Numbered from the stretch's first letter, positions 1 to 12,345 are shown. The stretch: DNA of 64,000 nt from Zingiber officinale (GCF_018446385.1 NC_055996.1:130434532-130498531); one strand, 5' to 3'. Made by a program: numbers and translations. Notes: a model not told the origin generated them from the letters alone.

Positions 1-272
1 GAAATCCTCTCCTCTTTTTGACACTGTTTTCGCAGCCACTCCTCGTCAGATGCCTCGGCCCAACTTCCAAGTTCCCCTTCCCCTCTTGACGAGCCTATCC
101 TCGCCGAGACTCCGAAGTTCCTTCTCCTCACCAGTCACCGTGACTCTTCGCCCGTCCTCGCCGAGACTCCGAAGTTCCCTCTCCTCACCGTGGCTTTTCC
201 TCGCCACGACGCTTAAGTGGTTATATGTCTCAGGAATAAACTCAGCCGACACCGCCCAACACCAGGACCGGT
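1..272 (+). repeat. Left terminal inverted repeat of a Mutator-like (MULE) element
   Basis: This GC-rich segment is an imperfect inverted copy of 3652-3921. Shared blocks include the stretch around AAGTTCCCTCTCCTCAC, CTTAAGTGGTT and the inner end GCCCAACACCAGGACC. The pair frames a FAR1/MULE transposase relic, as expected of long-TIR Mutator elements. The outer end probably lies just left of the window, so no target duplication could be checked. The short open frames on both strands here are not genes. Confidence 0.75.
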
Positions 273-699
273 AACGACTCTTTTTCTTTCCTAATGGCTG
301 TGAACTTTGTCTTATGTTTAATTAAATCTTTTCGCTATTCATTTAACTTTGTTGGATACGGATTAATAGAGTTGGCTTGGTGCGATTTGGGTACCGATGG
401 TAAAAAACTCGTAGGATGTTTAAAGCTACTTTGAATTGTACAAAAATTAACACATATTTGTGAAGTGAATGTTTTGTTGAGGCTAATATATCATCATCAT
501 CAAAAAATTATTTTTGGTTGCAACTTTATAAGTGATAAAAAAACTGAGTCTTTTATTTGACTGTTTAATAAATTCATATAAGTCATGCCTAAAGGTGTAC
601 CAAACGTAATTATCACTGATTAAGATCTAGGGTATACCAAACACATTCCTAGAAAAATTATCGCCTTTGACATTTCGTGACTACTATCAAAGTATAAAG

Positions 700-1820
700 A
701 ATGTTATTGGAAATTCTATAACACCTAATGAATTTGATTGATAAACCTAGTTAGCCTAATCTGACTAGTCCTTGGGTGATCAGTCCGACGCCGACCCACG
801 GAATTTTTCCATAGGCCACCAGGGTAAATCGGAAAACGCTCGTGGCGGGCGGCCAAACCGTAATATCGTTTGGTTGTGCGTCCCATTTAGAGGAAAAATT
901 CTTGTAAATTCACCATAGCAGGGGATAAAATCACGGGTGCCTGCATGACAATCTGGATGCCCTACCGCTGCACCATAGCCCCAGGGGCAACACTAGATGA
1001 ATTTGAGAATTCATGGAAAGATGTTATTAAGTGTGCTAACTTGGAGAAAAATGATTGGTTGTCATTGATGTACGAATTGCAACACAAGTGAGTGCCAACA
1101 TATTTTAGCTACGTATTTTATGCTAGAATGTCAAAGAGTCAAAGATACAAAGGTTCACATGCATTTTTCAAGAGAAATGTCTCAAATAAGAACTCATTGA
1201 TAGGTTTTTATCATCCATTTTAATAGAGCACTAAGATACCAAAGACATGTAATGAGTTAGTTGCTGACTATATTGATATGAATGAGCATCCTATAATTAA
1301 AATAAATTGGCTAATAGAAATTCAAATGATTAAACGGTACATGAAAAAGAAATGGATGGAGTTTCAATGTGAAATGAATGAAAGTTAAGGTTATTGTATG
1401 CAATAAGTATCTATAGGAGTTGAGTTAGTGGTTTATCATGTCATGAATTTTCAAAGTTGTTCTTCCTCTAAACCAAGGGTCCTCACGTATGACAAACAAA
1501 GGGACTACATATCTTGTAGTTGTAGAAAATTTGGGTTTGATGGCATTCCATGCAGGCATATGTTAATTTTTTTTCATATCAACCAAGTGTCTCATTTGCT
1601 TGATAAGTATATACTCAAACGATGGACATAAGATGCAAAGGTTGGAGCAATATATACTTTGAGGAAACAAAATTTCATTGATAATCCTGAAAGTTTTTTG
1701 ATGTCAAGACACTCGAAGTTATCATATAAAGCTCCAGTATTAATTGATGATGCATCTTTGATTGATGAGGGGATAAAATTCTTGAATAAACAATTCGATT
1801 GTATCTATAACAAAATTTAA
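700..1820 (+). pseudogene. FAR1/FHY3-like MULE transposase, degenerate
   Basis: The translated fragments match the FAR1/FHY3-MULE pattern. First comes an EFENSW...WLSLMYELQHK stretch, then VPTYFSYVFYARMSKSQR and FFKRNVSNKNSL (about 1000-1220). After a gap there is a SWIM zinc finger at 1500-1570 with CxC...GIPCRHML, followed by LDKYILKRWT. The frame is broken: TGA at 1089-1091 sits where the family has Trp after HK, TAA closes the block near 1221, and TAA follows RWT near 1629 while homology continues to about 1820. A SINE (738-996) also splits the 5' part; joining its flanks gives a continuous ITPNEFENSW. The fragment lies between the long inverted repeats, so it is the transposon's own gene rather than a host FAR1 factor. 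Confidence 0.75.
738..996 (-). mobile_element. tRNA-derived SINE inserted in the MULE transposase
   Basis: The 259-bp insert is flanked by the direct repeat ATGAATTTGA (728-737 and 997-1006). Read on the minus strand, the head near 996 has a tRNA-like A box (GGCTATGGTGCAGCGGTAG) and a degenerate B box about 40 bp on, the layout of plant Au-type SINEs. Removing the insert and one repeat restores the transposase frame. Family assignment is tentative because the B box is degenerate. Confidence 0.7.
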
Positions 1821-2922
1821 AAGATTAACAATATGTGACAATGAAAGTCAAAGGAAGAAATTCATGGATGAGACCCTTGTTATTCTTGATTCTACTTCAG
1901 TAAGAACAAATGGATGTGGTAAGAAATTGAAATAATCAAAAGAGACGTTAGCCTCAAAGTTCCGGCTATGTCATGGATGCAGACATCGAGGTATGCCACG
2001 TGACAAACACAACTATCTAATTTTATAGCAAGGGTATGTGTCTATTAATTCTGTAATTATATAATAATTTTATTTATAAATCAATTAAATTTATGAAATT
2101 TTGTAAATATAATGATGTGTTGATTATCAGATCAACTATAGATGATCAACATGACAACATAACAATGATGACGATACATATGAAGAAAATTTGACATCTA
2201 TAACTGGTGCTATTAAAGTTTCATTTTATAAAATTATAGTGGTTGATTGATTGAGAAATTAAAGTTAATAATAGTCTTTATTATTACAGGTTCTAACAAC
2301 ATGCGTTAATAAGAAACCCCCTCCATCTGTAAAGTCGTTCCTTGTTTTATTATCTAGGTATATACCCCTCCATTAAGAGATAATGATGTTCATCTGGAGG
2401 CACAGAGTCTATCCATAGAGTTCAAATTTAAATATTATTCTTCTGGATATGTTTAAATGTTGCATGCTCCATATTTTTTACTGATCTAATTTATCTATAT
2501 ATCTATCCTATTTCTCCTCTCTCAAGCTCTTACATATGTGTTTTCAATTTGTATTTTTTTCAGTTGGTAGAAGAAGCTTCGATATATGAAATAATCGCTA
2601 GTAGATTTTGAGACTACATTGTTGCCTTTTCATTCTTTCCAAAGTGTGCTATTTTTCTTCAGTAACATCCACGAGCTACGGAAAACTGGAAAAGTCTGCT
2701 CATGCCATTAGCTTTATCTATGATTCAATTGATATCTAAGGAAGAAAGAACAGTTGGAAAATTTGTTACATTTTAGAGAAATATGGTTTTGAAAAGAATA
2801 TATCTTTATATATGTGTGATATATTTTGTAGGCTATGTTGGACGTCTAGATGCTATACCATATGGTGGATAGAAATAGGAAAGGTTGTACTAGTAAATAT
2901 TTTGTGCTTATTTGATTTAGTG

Positions 2923-3144
2923 GCATGTGGCAAACGGCGATATCGCTCGCCCCCAGCGCCCCCGCCGCACCACGCCCAAGGTCTTCACGAGGGAGGTAAA
3001 TCAAGGTAGCTGGAGAAGTTAGTGCGCAGTGGAAAGAGGTGCACAGGGACCAGAGAATTACGCTCTGACTATCCCGTGGTTCGAACCCACGCTCTTAAGT
3101 GGCAAGCTTCTACGTACTAACCACTCCATATAACCCCGTGAGGC
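2923..3144 (-). mobile_element. tRNA-derived SINE with a 17-bp target duplication
   Basis: The 222-bp insert lies between perfect 17-bp repeats GCTTATTTGATTTAGTG (2906-2922 and 3145-3161). On the minus strand it opens with a tRNA-like head: GGGTTATATGGAGTGGTTAG (A-box region), then GGGTTCGAACC (B box). A polymerase III promoter of this kind plus a long target duplication is diagnostic of a SINE. There is no obvious poly(A) tail; the far end is a GC-rich segment. Confidence 0.8.
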
Positions 3145-3651
3145 GCTTATTTGATTTAGTGTTCCGATAGATAGTGGATTTGGACTTTGATTCCTTTGCA
3201 CAATATCTATCATATTATTTGGTAATGACAAATTGTTGGATCGTGACCTTTCTCAAAGCCACTTTGTAGGTGTTCCACTGATAACAATAAATTTTGTCCA
3301 AATTGTTGGATCAGTCACTTGCTCTTATTCTGTTTGAGCATTTGCGGCAGCAAGACCTTGGTCATGTGTTGCACATTCATATTTCGAGACAAAGCATTCA
3401 TATCGCCTTTCTTTGGAATCTTTAGTCCCTTCATCTTACTCCAAACTAGGGTAGCATAGAAAAGACCTAAATGCAACATAGCTCTTATCCGAAGATCTGT
3501 AAAAAAAAATGAAACCTTCTCATACTGGAAGGAGATTAGAATGCAAGGCATGGGGAAAAAAAAACATATAGGAATATAATGAATTATTAAAATGAATTGT
3601 CATTGGTAACAAATGAAAAGAAACCATTAGGGAAGAAAAGAAGTGGTTAAT

Positions 3652-3921
3652 GGTCCTGGTGTTGGGCGGCGCCGGTTGAATTTGTTCCTGAGACAGAACC
3701 ACTTAAGCATCACGGCGAAGAAGACTGACAGTGAGGAGAGGGAACTTTAGAGTGGCGGCGAGGATAAGCGAAGAGTCGCAGCAACTAGCGAGGAGAGGAA
3801 ACTTCGGAGTCTCGGCGAGGACGAGCTCGTTGAGAGGGGAAAGGGAACTTGGAAGTTGAGGCGAGTTATCCAGCGAGGAGTGGCGGCGAGAACAACGTCA
3901 AAAAGTGGAGGCAAGGATTTT
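3652..3921 (-). repeat. Right terminal inverted repeat of the MULE
   Basis: This is the inverted partner of 1-272, with the same inner border (GGTCCTGGTGTTGGGCGG). It contains many mismatches and small indels, so the element is old. The outer edge is placed where similarity to the window start ends; the true edge may be a little further right. Confidence 0.7.
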
Positions 3922-4584
3922 GTCAAAGAGAGTGAACAGATGAAAAGGAATTTTTTTTTTTTCGGGGGGGGGGGGCGAAGAAGGCAAAAAGATAAATAAA
4001 AAAAAGTTGACATTGCAGGATGATAAAGAATTGGGAGGCTAAGGAGCTGAGAGATTCAGGAACCAGGAGGCAAAGGGTCGGGAGGCCCGAACACTAGGAG
4101 CCCAAGGAGTCAAGCGTAGACTTGACTTCTCTCTGTTGGAACCATCTCGGCAGGTTTCAACAATCTTCTCTTATCCACAGACGCTCACTAATAATTCTCT
4201 AGATCAACAGTGTCTTTAGTTCTTCCACGCACATTTATCACAGTATTGAAGATATTATCAAAGAATTTTTTTAACATGCATCATACATAAATTATGTCGA
4301 AATACTAGATACTTCGAATATGATAGCCCTTAGAAAATATTTCTTTTCTTCTAACCACACTTGCACATCCTAACAATATATTTACTTATCTAATTAGAAT
4401 CACTATAAGATACTGGTAGCTAGGAATTCATAGTTGTATATTTGGTCAATGATTTCTTCATATGACAAATTTTTTTTACAGAAGTTTCCTTACTACAACA
4501 TTCTTTATGATTTTTTAATTTCACTTGAAAAGATATTCAATTTGTAAATTTTTTTGGTGATTATCCAACCAAGATACATTCTCA
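3922..4584. other. No recognisable gene
   Basis: The stretch holds a G homopolymer of about 12 bases near 3964 beside a T run, then purine-rich sequence and AT-rich DNA. No coding similarity, RNA gene or terminal repeat was recognised. Confidence 0.5.
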
Positions 4585-4898
4585 CTGCAAGGTAGACCTG
4601 ACCACGGTTCGAAATCGACAGTTCGACGGTTCGGAACCGTCGGTTCAACGATTCCAGCCAGGTCGACCCTTAACCTTAACCGCCCAAGACGGTTACGGTT
4701 CATGGTTCGGAACCGCCGGTTCACGGTTCGATTCATAGTTCGTCACGGTTCACCACGGTTCAAGATTATTATGTTAAAAAAAATAAAAAAAAAAAAATTA
4801 TTAGAAAAATGAGCTTGCACTTATTTAAATTGCCTACGTATCCCTTTAACGGAATCAAAGCGCATGTAGTTCTTTTACATTTTTATCCTTTTACATTC

Positions 4899-7016
4899 TC
4901 ACTCACCTTCATTTCCTGTTCCTATCGTATTTGTTACTTCAGTATCAAAATCTTCAACTTCGTCATCTGAAAGTTGCATTCCGTGGATTTTTTTCTCCGC
5001 TCTAGTCCAATCGTCCAGTAATGTTTGTGCTTCCAATGAGTCAGGAGACAAAGTTGATCGTCGTTCATCTAATATGTTGCCGCTGGCATTGAATGTCTGC
5101 TCCACAGCAATAGATGACACTGGACAAGCTAATATTTCTTTGGCGATTACGGAGAGGACAGGAAAGCTTTGAGCCTTCTGTGACCACCACTTTAAGATAT
5201 CGAAATTTTCGCTATCTGCTTCATTAAAATCAAAAGAAGTTGTAAAATAATTCTCAAGTTCCTGTGTGGAACTTGAGGATTCTCGTGGACATTTTGTCCA
5301 TTCTTTTAATAAGAGTTGTGCTTTTGTAAATTTTAAATTACTACTAGTAGTTTGTTGTATTTCAGAAAAATTAATTTGTGTTCCATATTTTACATTATAT
5401 TGATTATAAATATCATATAAATAAATTCTAACATTATATATAATATTGACTGGATCAATGGAAGAAGAATCTTTAATTGGAATTAAAGCGTCATAATATA
5501 AAATTAACATTTCTTGTAAAACTTCTAATTTAAATCTAGGATCTAAAGCAAATGCAATTAAATAAATTTCAAGAATTAAATAAAAATATTTTTCCCATTT
5601 TATTTTCATAGCTAAGATGCAAGGAGATAAAGATTCATTATTAATATGTTTATTTAAAACTAATACTATATTAGAAAAATTTCTAAAACTAATTGAGTAG
5701 TGTGATAATAAACATCGAAAAGTTGTTCGGTTATATCATTAAATACTTTTAAAATTTCACAAATACTACTACAATTCCATTGTTGTGAAAATAAATATAT
5801 ATTAGTATTAGTTTTTTGTGCAAAAGTTGAACATAATAATTTTTTATATTGAAATGAATCTTGTAATAATTGGTATGTTGAATTCCAACGTGTTGGTACA
5901 TCACGTGGAAATTTTTATGTCTCATTCCATTAATTTTACAAAACCTATTCCATTATTTCATTATAAATGGATGAGACCATAAATAAAAAATTACAATTCT
6001 AATTGGTTTAATATAACTTTCTAAAATTTTTAAACCATCTTGAACGCATAATTTAAAACATGGCATACACAACGAATATAAAAACAATAAATCGCCAATA
6101 ATAGGTTGACAAACAAATTTTAGATCATCTATACAAGCGGTATTGGAACTAGCATTATCTAATGATATTGAAAATATTTTATGAGTTAAGCCATATTCTT
6201 CTAAAATTAAACATAATAATTGTGCGATGTTATGAGCATTATGTGATTCATTAAAAACTCTATAAGCTAATAATTTTTTTGGAGGTTCCAAGAGTTATCG
6301 ATCCAATGGCAAGTCACACCCTTATACGAATGTGTTTGCCAATGATCACTCCAAATATCGGAACATAAAGAAATTTTATTATCTAATTTACTAAATTTAT
6401 CAATTAAATTCTTTTTTCCTTGTTTTACTAATTTTTTAATTGTACAAGTAAGTGTAATCCTAGGAACACGTTTAGCACATGGATTAAGATATTCTTTACA
6501 AAAATCTTCAAATGTGTATTTAGATCCAAAACTAAAAGAAAGATGTTTTACGGCAACAAATTTAGCTAATGATTCTCTTAATTTATTATTCGAATATAAA
6601 AATAAGCCAAAATCGGTACTACTGCTAATTGAAGAAAATCTTGATAATTATGTTTGAGAACGGTCAAGTCCATATTCCATCGGGTGCTTCGTTTCTACAT
6701 GTCGTTTCAACGACCGATAGCCGCCCCCGGCTTGAAATTTGTAGGAAGCATTGCAGTGCTTACATTTTGCACGCATTTCTCCCGACGGAAGAGTGACATT
6801 CTCAAAATGTTTAGTGAAAATAGAAGACTTTAGAGGTGGAAGTTCTTGAACCTTAGAAGTAATTGCATCGGTACTTCCTTGTGTTTTGGGTGTCGGATTC
6901 GGAAGATGCTCGATCTCATCATCGGTGGATTGAATGTTGGGGTCCTCCTCCCGCGAATTCATTATTTGCTTTCCCTTCCAAGTTCGAGATGATGCACCTC
7001 CGCGGTCTCCTTCCAT
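4899..7016 (-). pseudogene. hAT transposase (BED finger, RNase H fold, hATC), broken
   Basis: The start codon is at 7016-7014 on the minus strand. Domains in order are a BED-type zinc finger (about residues 70-125, CKHC...H...H, 6660-6810), an RNase H-like core with SLDNASSN and CMPCFKLCVQDGLK (5953-6250), and a C-terminal hATC dimerisation domain (FDILKWW, VSSIAVEQTFN; 4950-5210). The product would bind element ends and catalyse cut-and-paste transposition. Breaks include an in-frame TAA near 6648 soon after the BED finger, a one-base shift in an A run near 6283, a stop at 5953 and further shifts at 5600-5950. It cannot encode a full transposase, so the copy would need help in trans. Confidence 0.88.
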
Positions 7017-7113
7017 TGTAATTGAAAATTGGAAACGAAAACATGTAGAGAATACGAAATTGAGATTAAGAGTAAGAGTAGAGAAGATGTGTGTGAACAT
7101 GATGAAATGAGCT

Positions 7114-7126
7114 CTCTATTTATAGA
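7114..7126 (-). promoter_or_regulatory. TATA box of the hAT transposase
   Basis: On the minus strand the sequence reads CTATAAATAGAG about 100 bp upstream of the transposase ATG at 7016, a normal plant spacing that leaves a leader of roughly 70 bases. Position and consensus are the only evidence. Confidence 0.55.
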
Positions 7127-7867
7127 GTTTTGATAGTAACGGACACTAAATCATAGTCATTGATCAAAAAACAGTCAAATGATCCTAACTGTTGAAAAAA
7201 AATACCAAAAAAATCCCCCCAACGGCTATGAACCGTCGGTAACCGGTGGTTCAAGCCGTTAAAAAAAAATTATGGCTAAACCAACGGGCTGAACCGTCAG
7301 TTAACCAGTGGTTCACTGGTTTTATAGCAGCTGAACCGGAGCCGACCCGACAACTTGTCGGGCGAGTTTTGGTTCGACCCAGCGAACCGTGTCAATGGGC
7401 AACTGACCCGTTGACCCGGTTACGAGCCCGGTCCGGGCCAGACCCGGGCCGGGTCCAGGCCAGACCCGGGCCGGGTCCAGGCCAGACCCGACCCGGGGTC
7501 GAGTCTACTGCAAGGTAATAAAAATGCATCAGAATTAGTCAAGCAATGTGAGTATGCTAACTTACTTGCTGTGATCCATTTTGACAACATTGAGTACACT
7601 AAAAAAAGTACTAATGATCCATAATAAGGCATAATGTAATTAATGTAAAATCTAGTTTTACTTGCAATATTATAAGTTGGAGACCCTATATTCCATAATT
7701 CATTTAGTTCAACAATCAGATGTTGCAATAAAATATATATCTTCTCTTTTAGATTTGTTGAACATGAATTTATCTTGCATGCACATTTATAGTGATAAGT
7801 TATATAGTGTTAATATAATTGACTAAGATGAATATTGCTGTCACAACTGACCAAATGATGGAAATTC

Positions 7868-8050
7868 ATCTGTGAAAAGTCCAGTCTCACATTATGTGGT
7901 TCAATTGCAAAGGGAAAAATATTGTATCAAGATGTTTCCATGCAGGGGAGTCACAAGGATGACATATTATACCTTCTTTATGCACATACTCATGATGCCA
8001 CCTCATGTAGCAAACTGTTGCAACAGATACATACAAGCATTGAAGTCTAA
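7868..8050 (+). other. Unassigned open frame, possible exon relic
   Basis: A frame of 60 codons runs from 7868 to a TAA at 8048-8050. It contains a balanced, protein-like composition (GKILYQDVSMQGSHKDDILY, then LLYAHTHDATSCSKLLQQIH). I do not recognise the family. There is no obvious start codon, so it would be an internal or last exon. Another protein-like frame ends at 7624, just right of the hAT insertion. Both could belong to one decayed host gene, but this is inference. Confidence 0.25.
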
Positions 8051-9929
8051 CAGTTAACGAGAAGTAATACATTACTTTTCAGGAAATATTTTTCTTCTTT
8101 TTCCTCGATATGCGATTACAATGCTTATAACGAGGATGAGTACAGATTCTACAATCAATTAATTCACTGTTTTCATTCCAAAATATCATGCAGTCACTAT
8201 AAGCAAATAGAACTTCAGAGATGAAAAAATGTCTCTGAAAGTCATTTTTCCATTTATAAAGAAAGTATGAGACAAAATATTCCATATCTAAAATCCATTA
8301 TTGAAAGCTCCATTGCTAATTCAGGAGACAAAATTATTCTGTCTCTAATTTAGAAACATATTAGAAAATCATTTATAGATCTATTTTAAATTGACCAAAT
8401 GAAATTAGTTTCAAATACAAATTCGGTCTCTAAATTTTATTTTAAATCCATCATTAATCTGTTTCAAATAGCATATCAAATATAATTTTAATCGGTTTAT
8501 AATTCAATTTATAAATCTATATATAATTTTATTTTTAAATTTATTCTAATTTTTATTATATTATATTTTTTTATATATTCTATAGTTCTCAACTAGATAT
8601 TATTTTATGAGAAATAATTACCCATTTAAAATTAATTACAAATATTTAAAAACTAATTTATAAATCCAAGAGCATAATACAATTAACATTGAGATAAATA
8701 AAAATTTACATTATCCACGTAATTTGGTTATTACTCAAACTATAAGTAACTATATATATTTTTAAATCTCACAATAAGTAATTTAATTTTACATTGTTTA
8801 TCACGATGCTCATGAGACCAGATCCTCCTAGATAACATTGATTTGCATATTTCACCTTTTGAATTATTATATGAACCATATTCTTGAGATTTTCTTCTCT
8901 TTGTCTACCTTCCTCGATAAGCTTTTTTTTCCCTTTCATATTTTTTGTGATAATGAGCTCCAAATTTTTTTACATTAAATAATTCCTTCCTCCATCCTCT
9001 TGCTAGTAGCATGCATGTCTTCAAAGTCCATGAGATGAATTGTTTCTCTTGTAAAGATTAATAAACTAACCAAGTTTGTTGAAACAATCTAGCTAATCAA
9101 AATATAAAATGAGTAAGTCTTGCAATCTCAAAGTTTCAATACAAATAAATTGAGATGGTACAAAAGTCATAATCAACATCATTATTCATTCGCTGATTAG
9201 TTCATAGTTAGGTGTCAATGCTAAAGAATCAACAAATATATTCATGAAGAGTCTTTTGGCTCTGAAACAATAGACATCACAAAATCATGACCATTAGGTC
9301 AATGTAAATAAATATTTAGGTAGGATTTTATTTGAATTTGAATCCAAAAATCTCTAAGTATAGATAACAAAATGGAATACAAGACAATACAAGAGGCTTG
9401 CTATTCTTCATATCGTACATTGATTAATTTAAAATACAAACTAAAAAAGTTTAATATCAACAAACACAATATCACATGAACTCTAAACACTACTAAGAAA
9501 TAATTTTGTAACATTAGTAAATGAAACTATAACAGATATAAGCAAATAGTACTAAGTAAATGATTAAAAGATGGTTCTTTATCAAATACCTTATTAATCA
9601 CCTAAAGGCACTATCGAATCTTATCAACAACACTTTCGCTCGTTCCACATCGTTGCTTCCCTCCATCCCTCAGCACCAGTCATGAATGACTATGAAAAAC
9701 GTAAAAAGATCTTACCCCAGAGCAGATTACAGTAATTACGTGAATGACATTGCGCCATCCACTCTTACCCTATCGGTCGATCCCGTTGTTATCACTAGGC
9801 CCTAACTTTAAAAGGGCCATCGTCAGATGTCCTTCCATTTATGGCTAGCTGGTTTCATTTCCTTTAGTTCGCCTAAATGAAACTTATCCTTTAGTTTGGG
9901 AGAGGCACTAACATGTGTATTTAAGTTTA
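8051..9929. other. AT-rich intergenic DNA
   Basis: No gene, RNA gene or mobile-element border was recognised. Composition is strongly AT-rich, with low-complexity tracts around 8500-8760. Short open frames here show no family similarity. Confidence 0.5.
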
Positions 9930-12345
9930 TTACTTGGTATGTGTACCTAGATCATTGATATGAACTTGGTTTTCCTTTTGATACACATTATGAGGAGGTT
10001 GGTATTTTCAGGATTACATGTTTAGTGTCATGCACCATTTTACATGATTGCATGCTAAGCGATTATCGGCTCCATTGTTGTTAAGCGCATCACCAATTGT
10101 AACGACCCGACCCCTCGGCCCCTTGGGCGTGGGCTGCCAGTTGGGCCGCCCAACTGGCGACCTCTTATGTCATCGACCGACGACCCTCGGTCATGCCGTT
10201 ACTCACTAGGACTTTCCACCCCTGACCAGTGGATTTTTGCCTTCCCCAAGATTCGAACTCTAGACTTCCAGGCTAAGTACTAGAGTTTATGAATCCTAGT
10301 AGCCAAGTGAGTGCCGCTCACTTGGCTACCAGGATTCATAAATTCTAGTACTTAGCCTGGAGGTCTAGAGTTCGAATCCTAGGGAAGGCAAAAATCCACT
10401 GGCCAGGGGTGGAAAGTCCTAGTGAGTAACGGCACGACCGAGGGTCGTCGGTCGATGACATAAGCGGTCGCCAGTTAGGCTGCCCAAGGGGCCGAGGGGC
10501 CAGGTCGTTACAATAAAAAGGCGCCTTTTTATTGTAACGACCTGGCCCCTTGGGCGGCCCATTTGGCGGTCCCTTGGGCGACCCAACTAGTGACTCCTTC
10601 GCCTTTTTATTGTAACAACCCGGCCCATTTGGTGGCCCCTTGGCGGTCCCTTGGGCGGCCTAACTAGCGACCCCTTATGTCGTCGACCGACGACCCTCGG
10701 CCGTGCCGTTACTCACTAGATCTTCCCACCCCTGGCCAGTGGATTTTTGTCTTCCCTAGGATTCAAACTCTAGACCTCCAGGCTAAGTACTAGAGTTTAT
10801 AAATCCTGGTAGCCAAGTGAGCGCCTGGAGGTCTAGAGTTCGAATCCTGGGGAAGGCAAAAATCCACTGGCCAGAGGTGGGAAGTCCTTGTGAGTAACGG
10901 CACGGCCGAGGGTCGTCGGATAACGGCATAAGGGGTCGCCAGTTGGGCCTCTAGTGTAGTCGCCCAAGGGGCCGAGGGGTTGTGACGTTACAATAAAAAG
11001 GCGTCTTTTTATTGTAACGACTCGGCCCCTTGGGCGGCCCATTTGGCGACCCCTTATGTTGTCGACCCTCAGCACTCACTTGGCTACCAGGATTCATAAA
11101 GTCTAGTACTTAGCCTGGAGGTCTAGAGTTCGAATCTTGGGGAAGACAAAAATCCACTGGCTAGGGGTGGGAAGATCTAGTGAGCTAGTAACGGCACACC
11201 CGACGGTCGTCAGTCGACGACATAAGGGGCCGCCAGTTGGGCCGCCCAAGGGGCTGAGGGGTCGGGTCGTTACACTAATTACATGATCTGCACACACAAC
11301 TACTCATGGGTTAGTGGTTTATTAGGCAGGGTGTGTGACAGTTTTGCTCTGTCAGACTCCACTGGTCCGCTCATGGGTAGTGTTGACTGCAGCATGATAG
11401 CGGGTAGGGATCCCTCCTCTTGACTATGACACAGGGAGATGAAAGCTTTGGCTCCCCCACTCTGTTTGGGGTAGGAGGATATGTGTACTCCAACAGCACT
11501 ATGTCCACTCGATCACTCAGGAGTAGTGATGGCAGAGTGCACAGTTATCATAGCCCTACCCACTGGATCTCACTATCGTGTGTGAGGTGGCTGACTGGCG
11601 TCAGGGGTGATCAGAACATATGCATGGATTGCATTTATTGCTTGTGATTGCTGTATTTTGGATGCTGCATTTTTGTGATTGCATATGATTAACATGCATA
11701 CAGGAAACATGATGTGTTTGGTCTGACGACCCTTATATCCGGATAGAAGGTCTTGGTGAGTACAGCTTCTTTGCTTATTCAGTTTTCACATTTTCTATTT
11801 TTGATTAGGAGACTGTACTCCATGATTATTACTATTAGATATATCTTACTATACATGTCAGCTCGATACCCGCTGAGTTGTTGAACTCACCCCGTTGCTT
11901 TATTTCTATTTCAAGTTGAGGCTATCAGGAAATTTCAATCGTTAGCCCCTCACCTTGTGTAGATATGGTTTTCTACTTTCAGACTTTGTTTTCTTATTTT
12001 GTGATCTACATGCGTGTGATGTGTAGATCTTGTACTCGTAGATGTTAAATCGAGTTTTGGTCTACCACCCTTGTTTTCCGCTGCGATGGTTTTCCGTTAT
12101 GGGTTGTGTTTTCCTCGAGTAGTGGAGTAAGTTGTATAATAAACTGCGTTTTGTGATGTGTTGTCAGCCGGAGGCTAATTTATTGTAAAATGTGTGGTTT
12201 GTTTATATTATTGTATATGTTCCAACCGTGTTGGCCGAAGATTGTGTAAGGCCCTGAGGGCTATGTAGTCAAGTTTTAGATTGTCACCCGTATAAGCGAG
12301 ATACTGCCGAAATTTTCTCTAGCAGGGACTCTCCCGGGCGTGACA
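9930..12345 (+). mobile_element. Gypsy-type LTR remnant, 5' truncated, split by inverted repeats
   Basis: The segment is homologous over about 1.2 kb to the right half of the solo LTR at 23731-26901. Shared blocks include CATGATTGCATGCT, ATCTGCACACACAA, CTCATGGGTTAGTGG, GGTAGGAGGATA and a common end ...GGGCGTGACA at 12345. The 5' part of the LTR is missing or unrecognisable. It is interrupted by the 1.2-kb inverted-repeat cluster at 10099-11273. No target duplication could be established. Long LTRs ending in GCGTGACA suggest a Ty3/gypsy chromovirus, by analogy only. Confidence 0.65.
10099..11273. repeat. Cluster of inverted (foldback) SINE-like units
   Basis: About 200-bp arms beginning TGTAACGACC and ending GGTCGTTACA are arranged head to head: 10099-10290 against 10310-10513, then further arms at 10532-11000 and 11010-11273. 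Each arm carries GAGTTCGAATCC (a tRNA B-box match) about 50 bp from TTGGCTACCAGG (A-box-like), so the unit resembles a tRNA-derived SINE. Pairs are joined tail to tail by AATAAAAAGGCG/CGCCTTTTTATT. The cluster is flanked by ACCAATT (10092-10098) and ACTAATT (11274-11280), a likely 7-bp duplication with one mismatch. Sequence removed in this way rejoins the LTR at the point expected from the copy near 25830. Confidence 0.75.

Larger units (their letters stand above)
4593..7507 (-). mobile_element. hAT DNA transposon, nearly full length
   Basis: The 2915-bp element starts TAGACCTGACC and ends GGTCGAGTCTA, an 11-bp terminal inverted repeat with two mismatches. It is flanked by a perfect 8-bp duplication CTGCAAGG (4585-4592 and 7508-7515), the hAT hallmark. 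Subterminal regions are rich in CGGTTCGG-like motifs on the left and GGGCCAGACCCGGGCC-like direct repeats at 7435-7495. A single transposase gene on the minus strand fills the interior. The clean duplication suggests fairly recent insertion, but the transposase is broken. Confidence 0.92.

Noticed and set aside
3060-3144. tRNA gene candidate (GGGTTCGAACC box)
   Set aside because: No cloverleaf can be drawn and the segment is the head of a SINE with target duplications.
7246-7518. 90-codon frame rich in Pro/Gly/Arg
   Set aside because: It covers the subterminal repeats of the hAT transposon.
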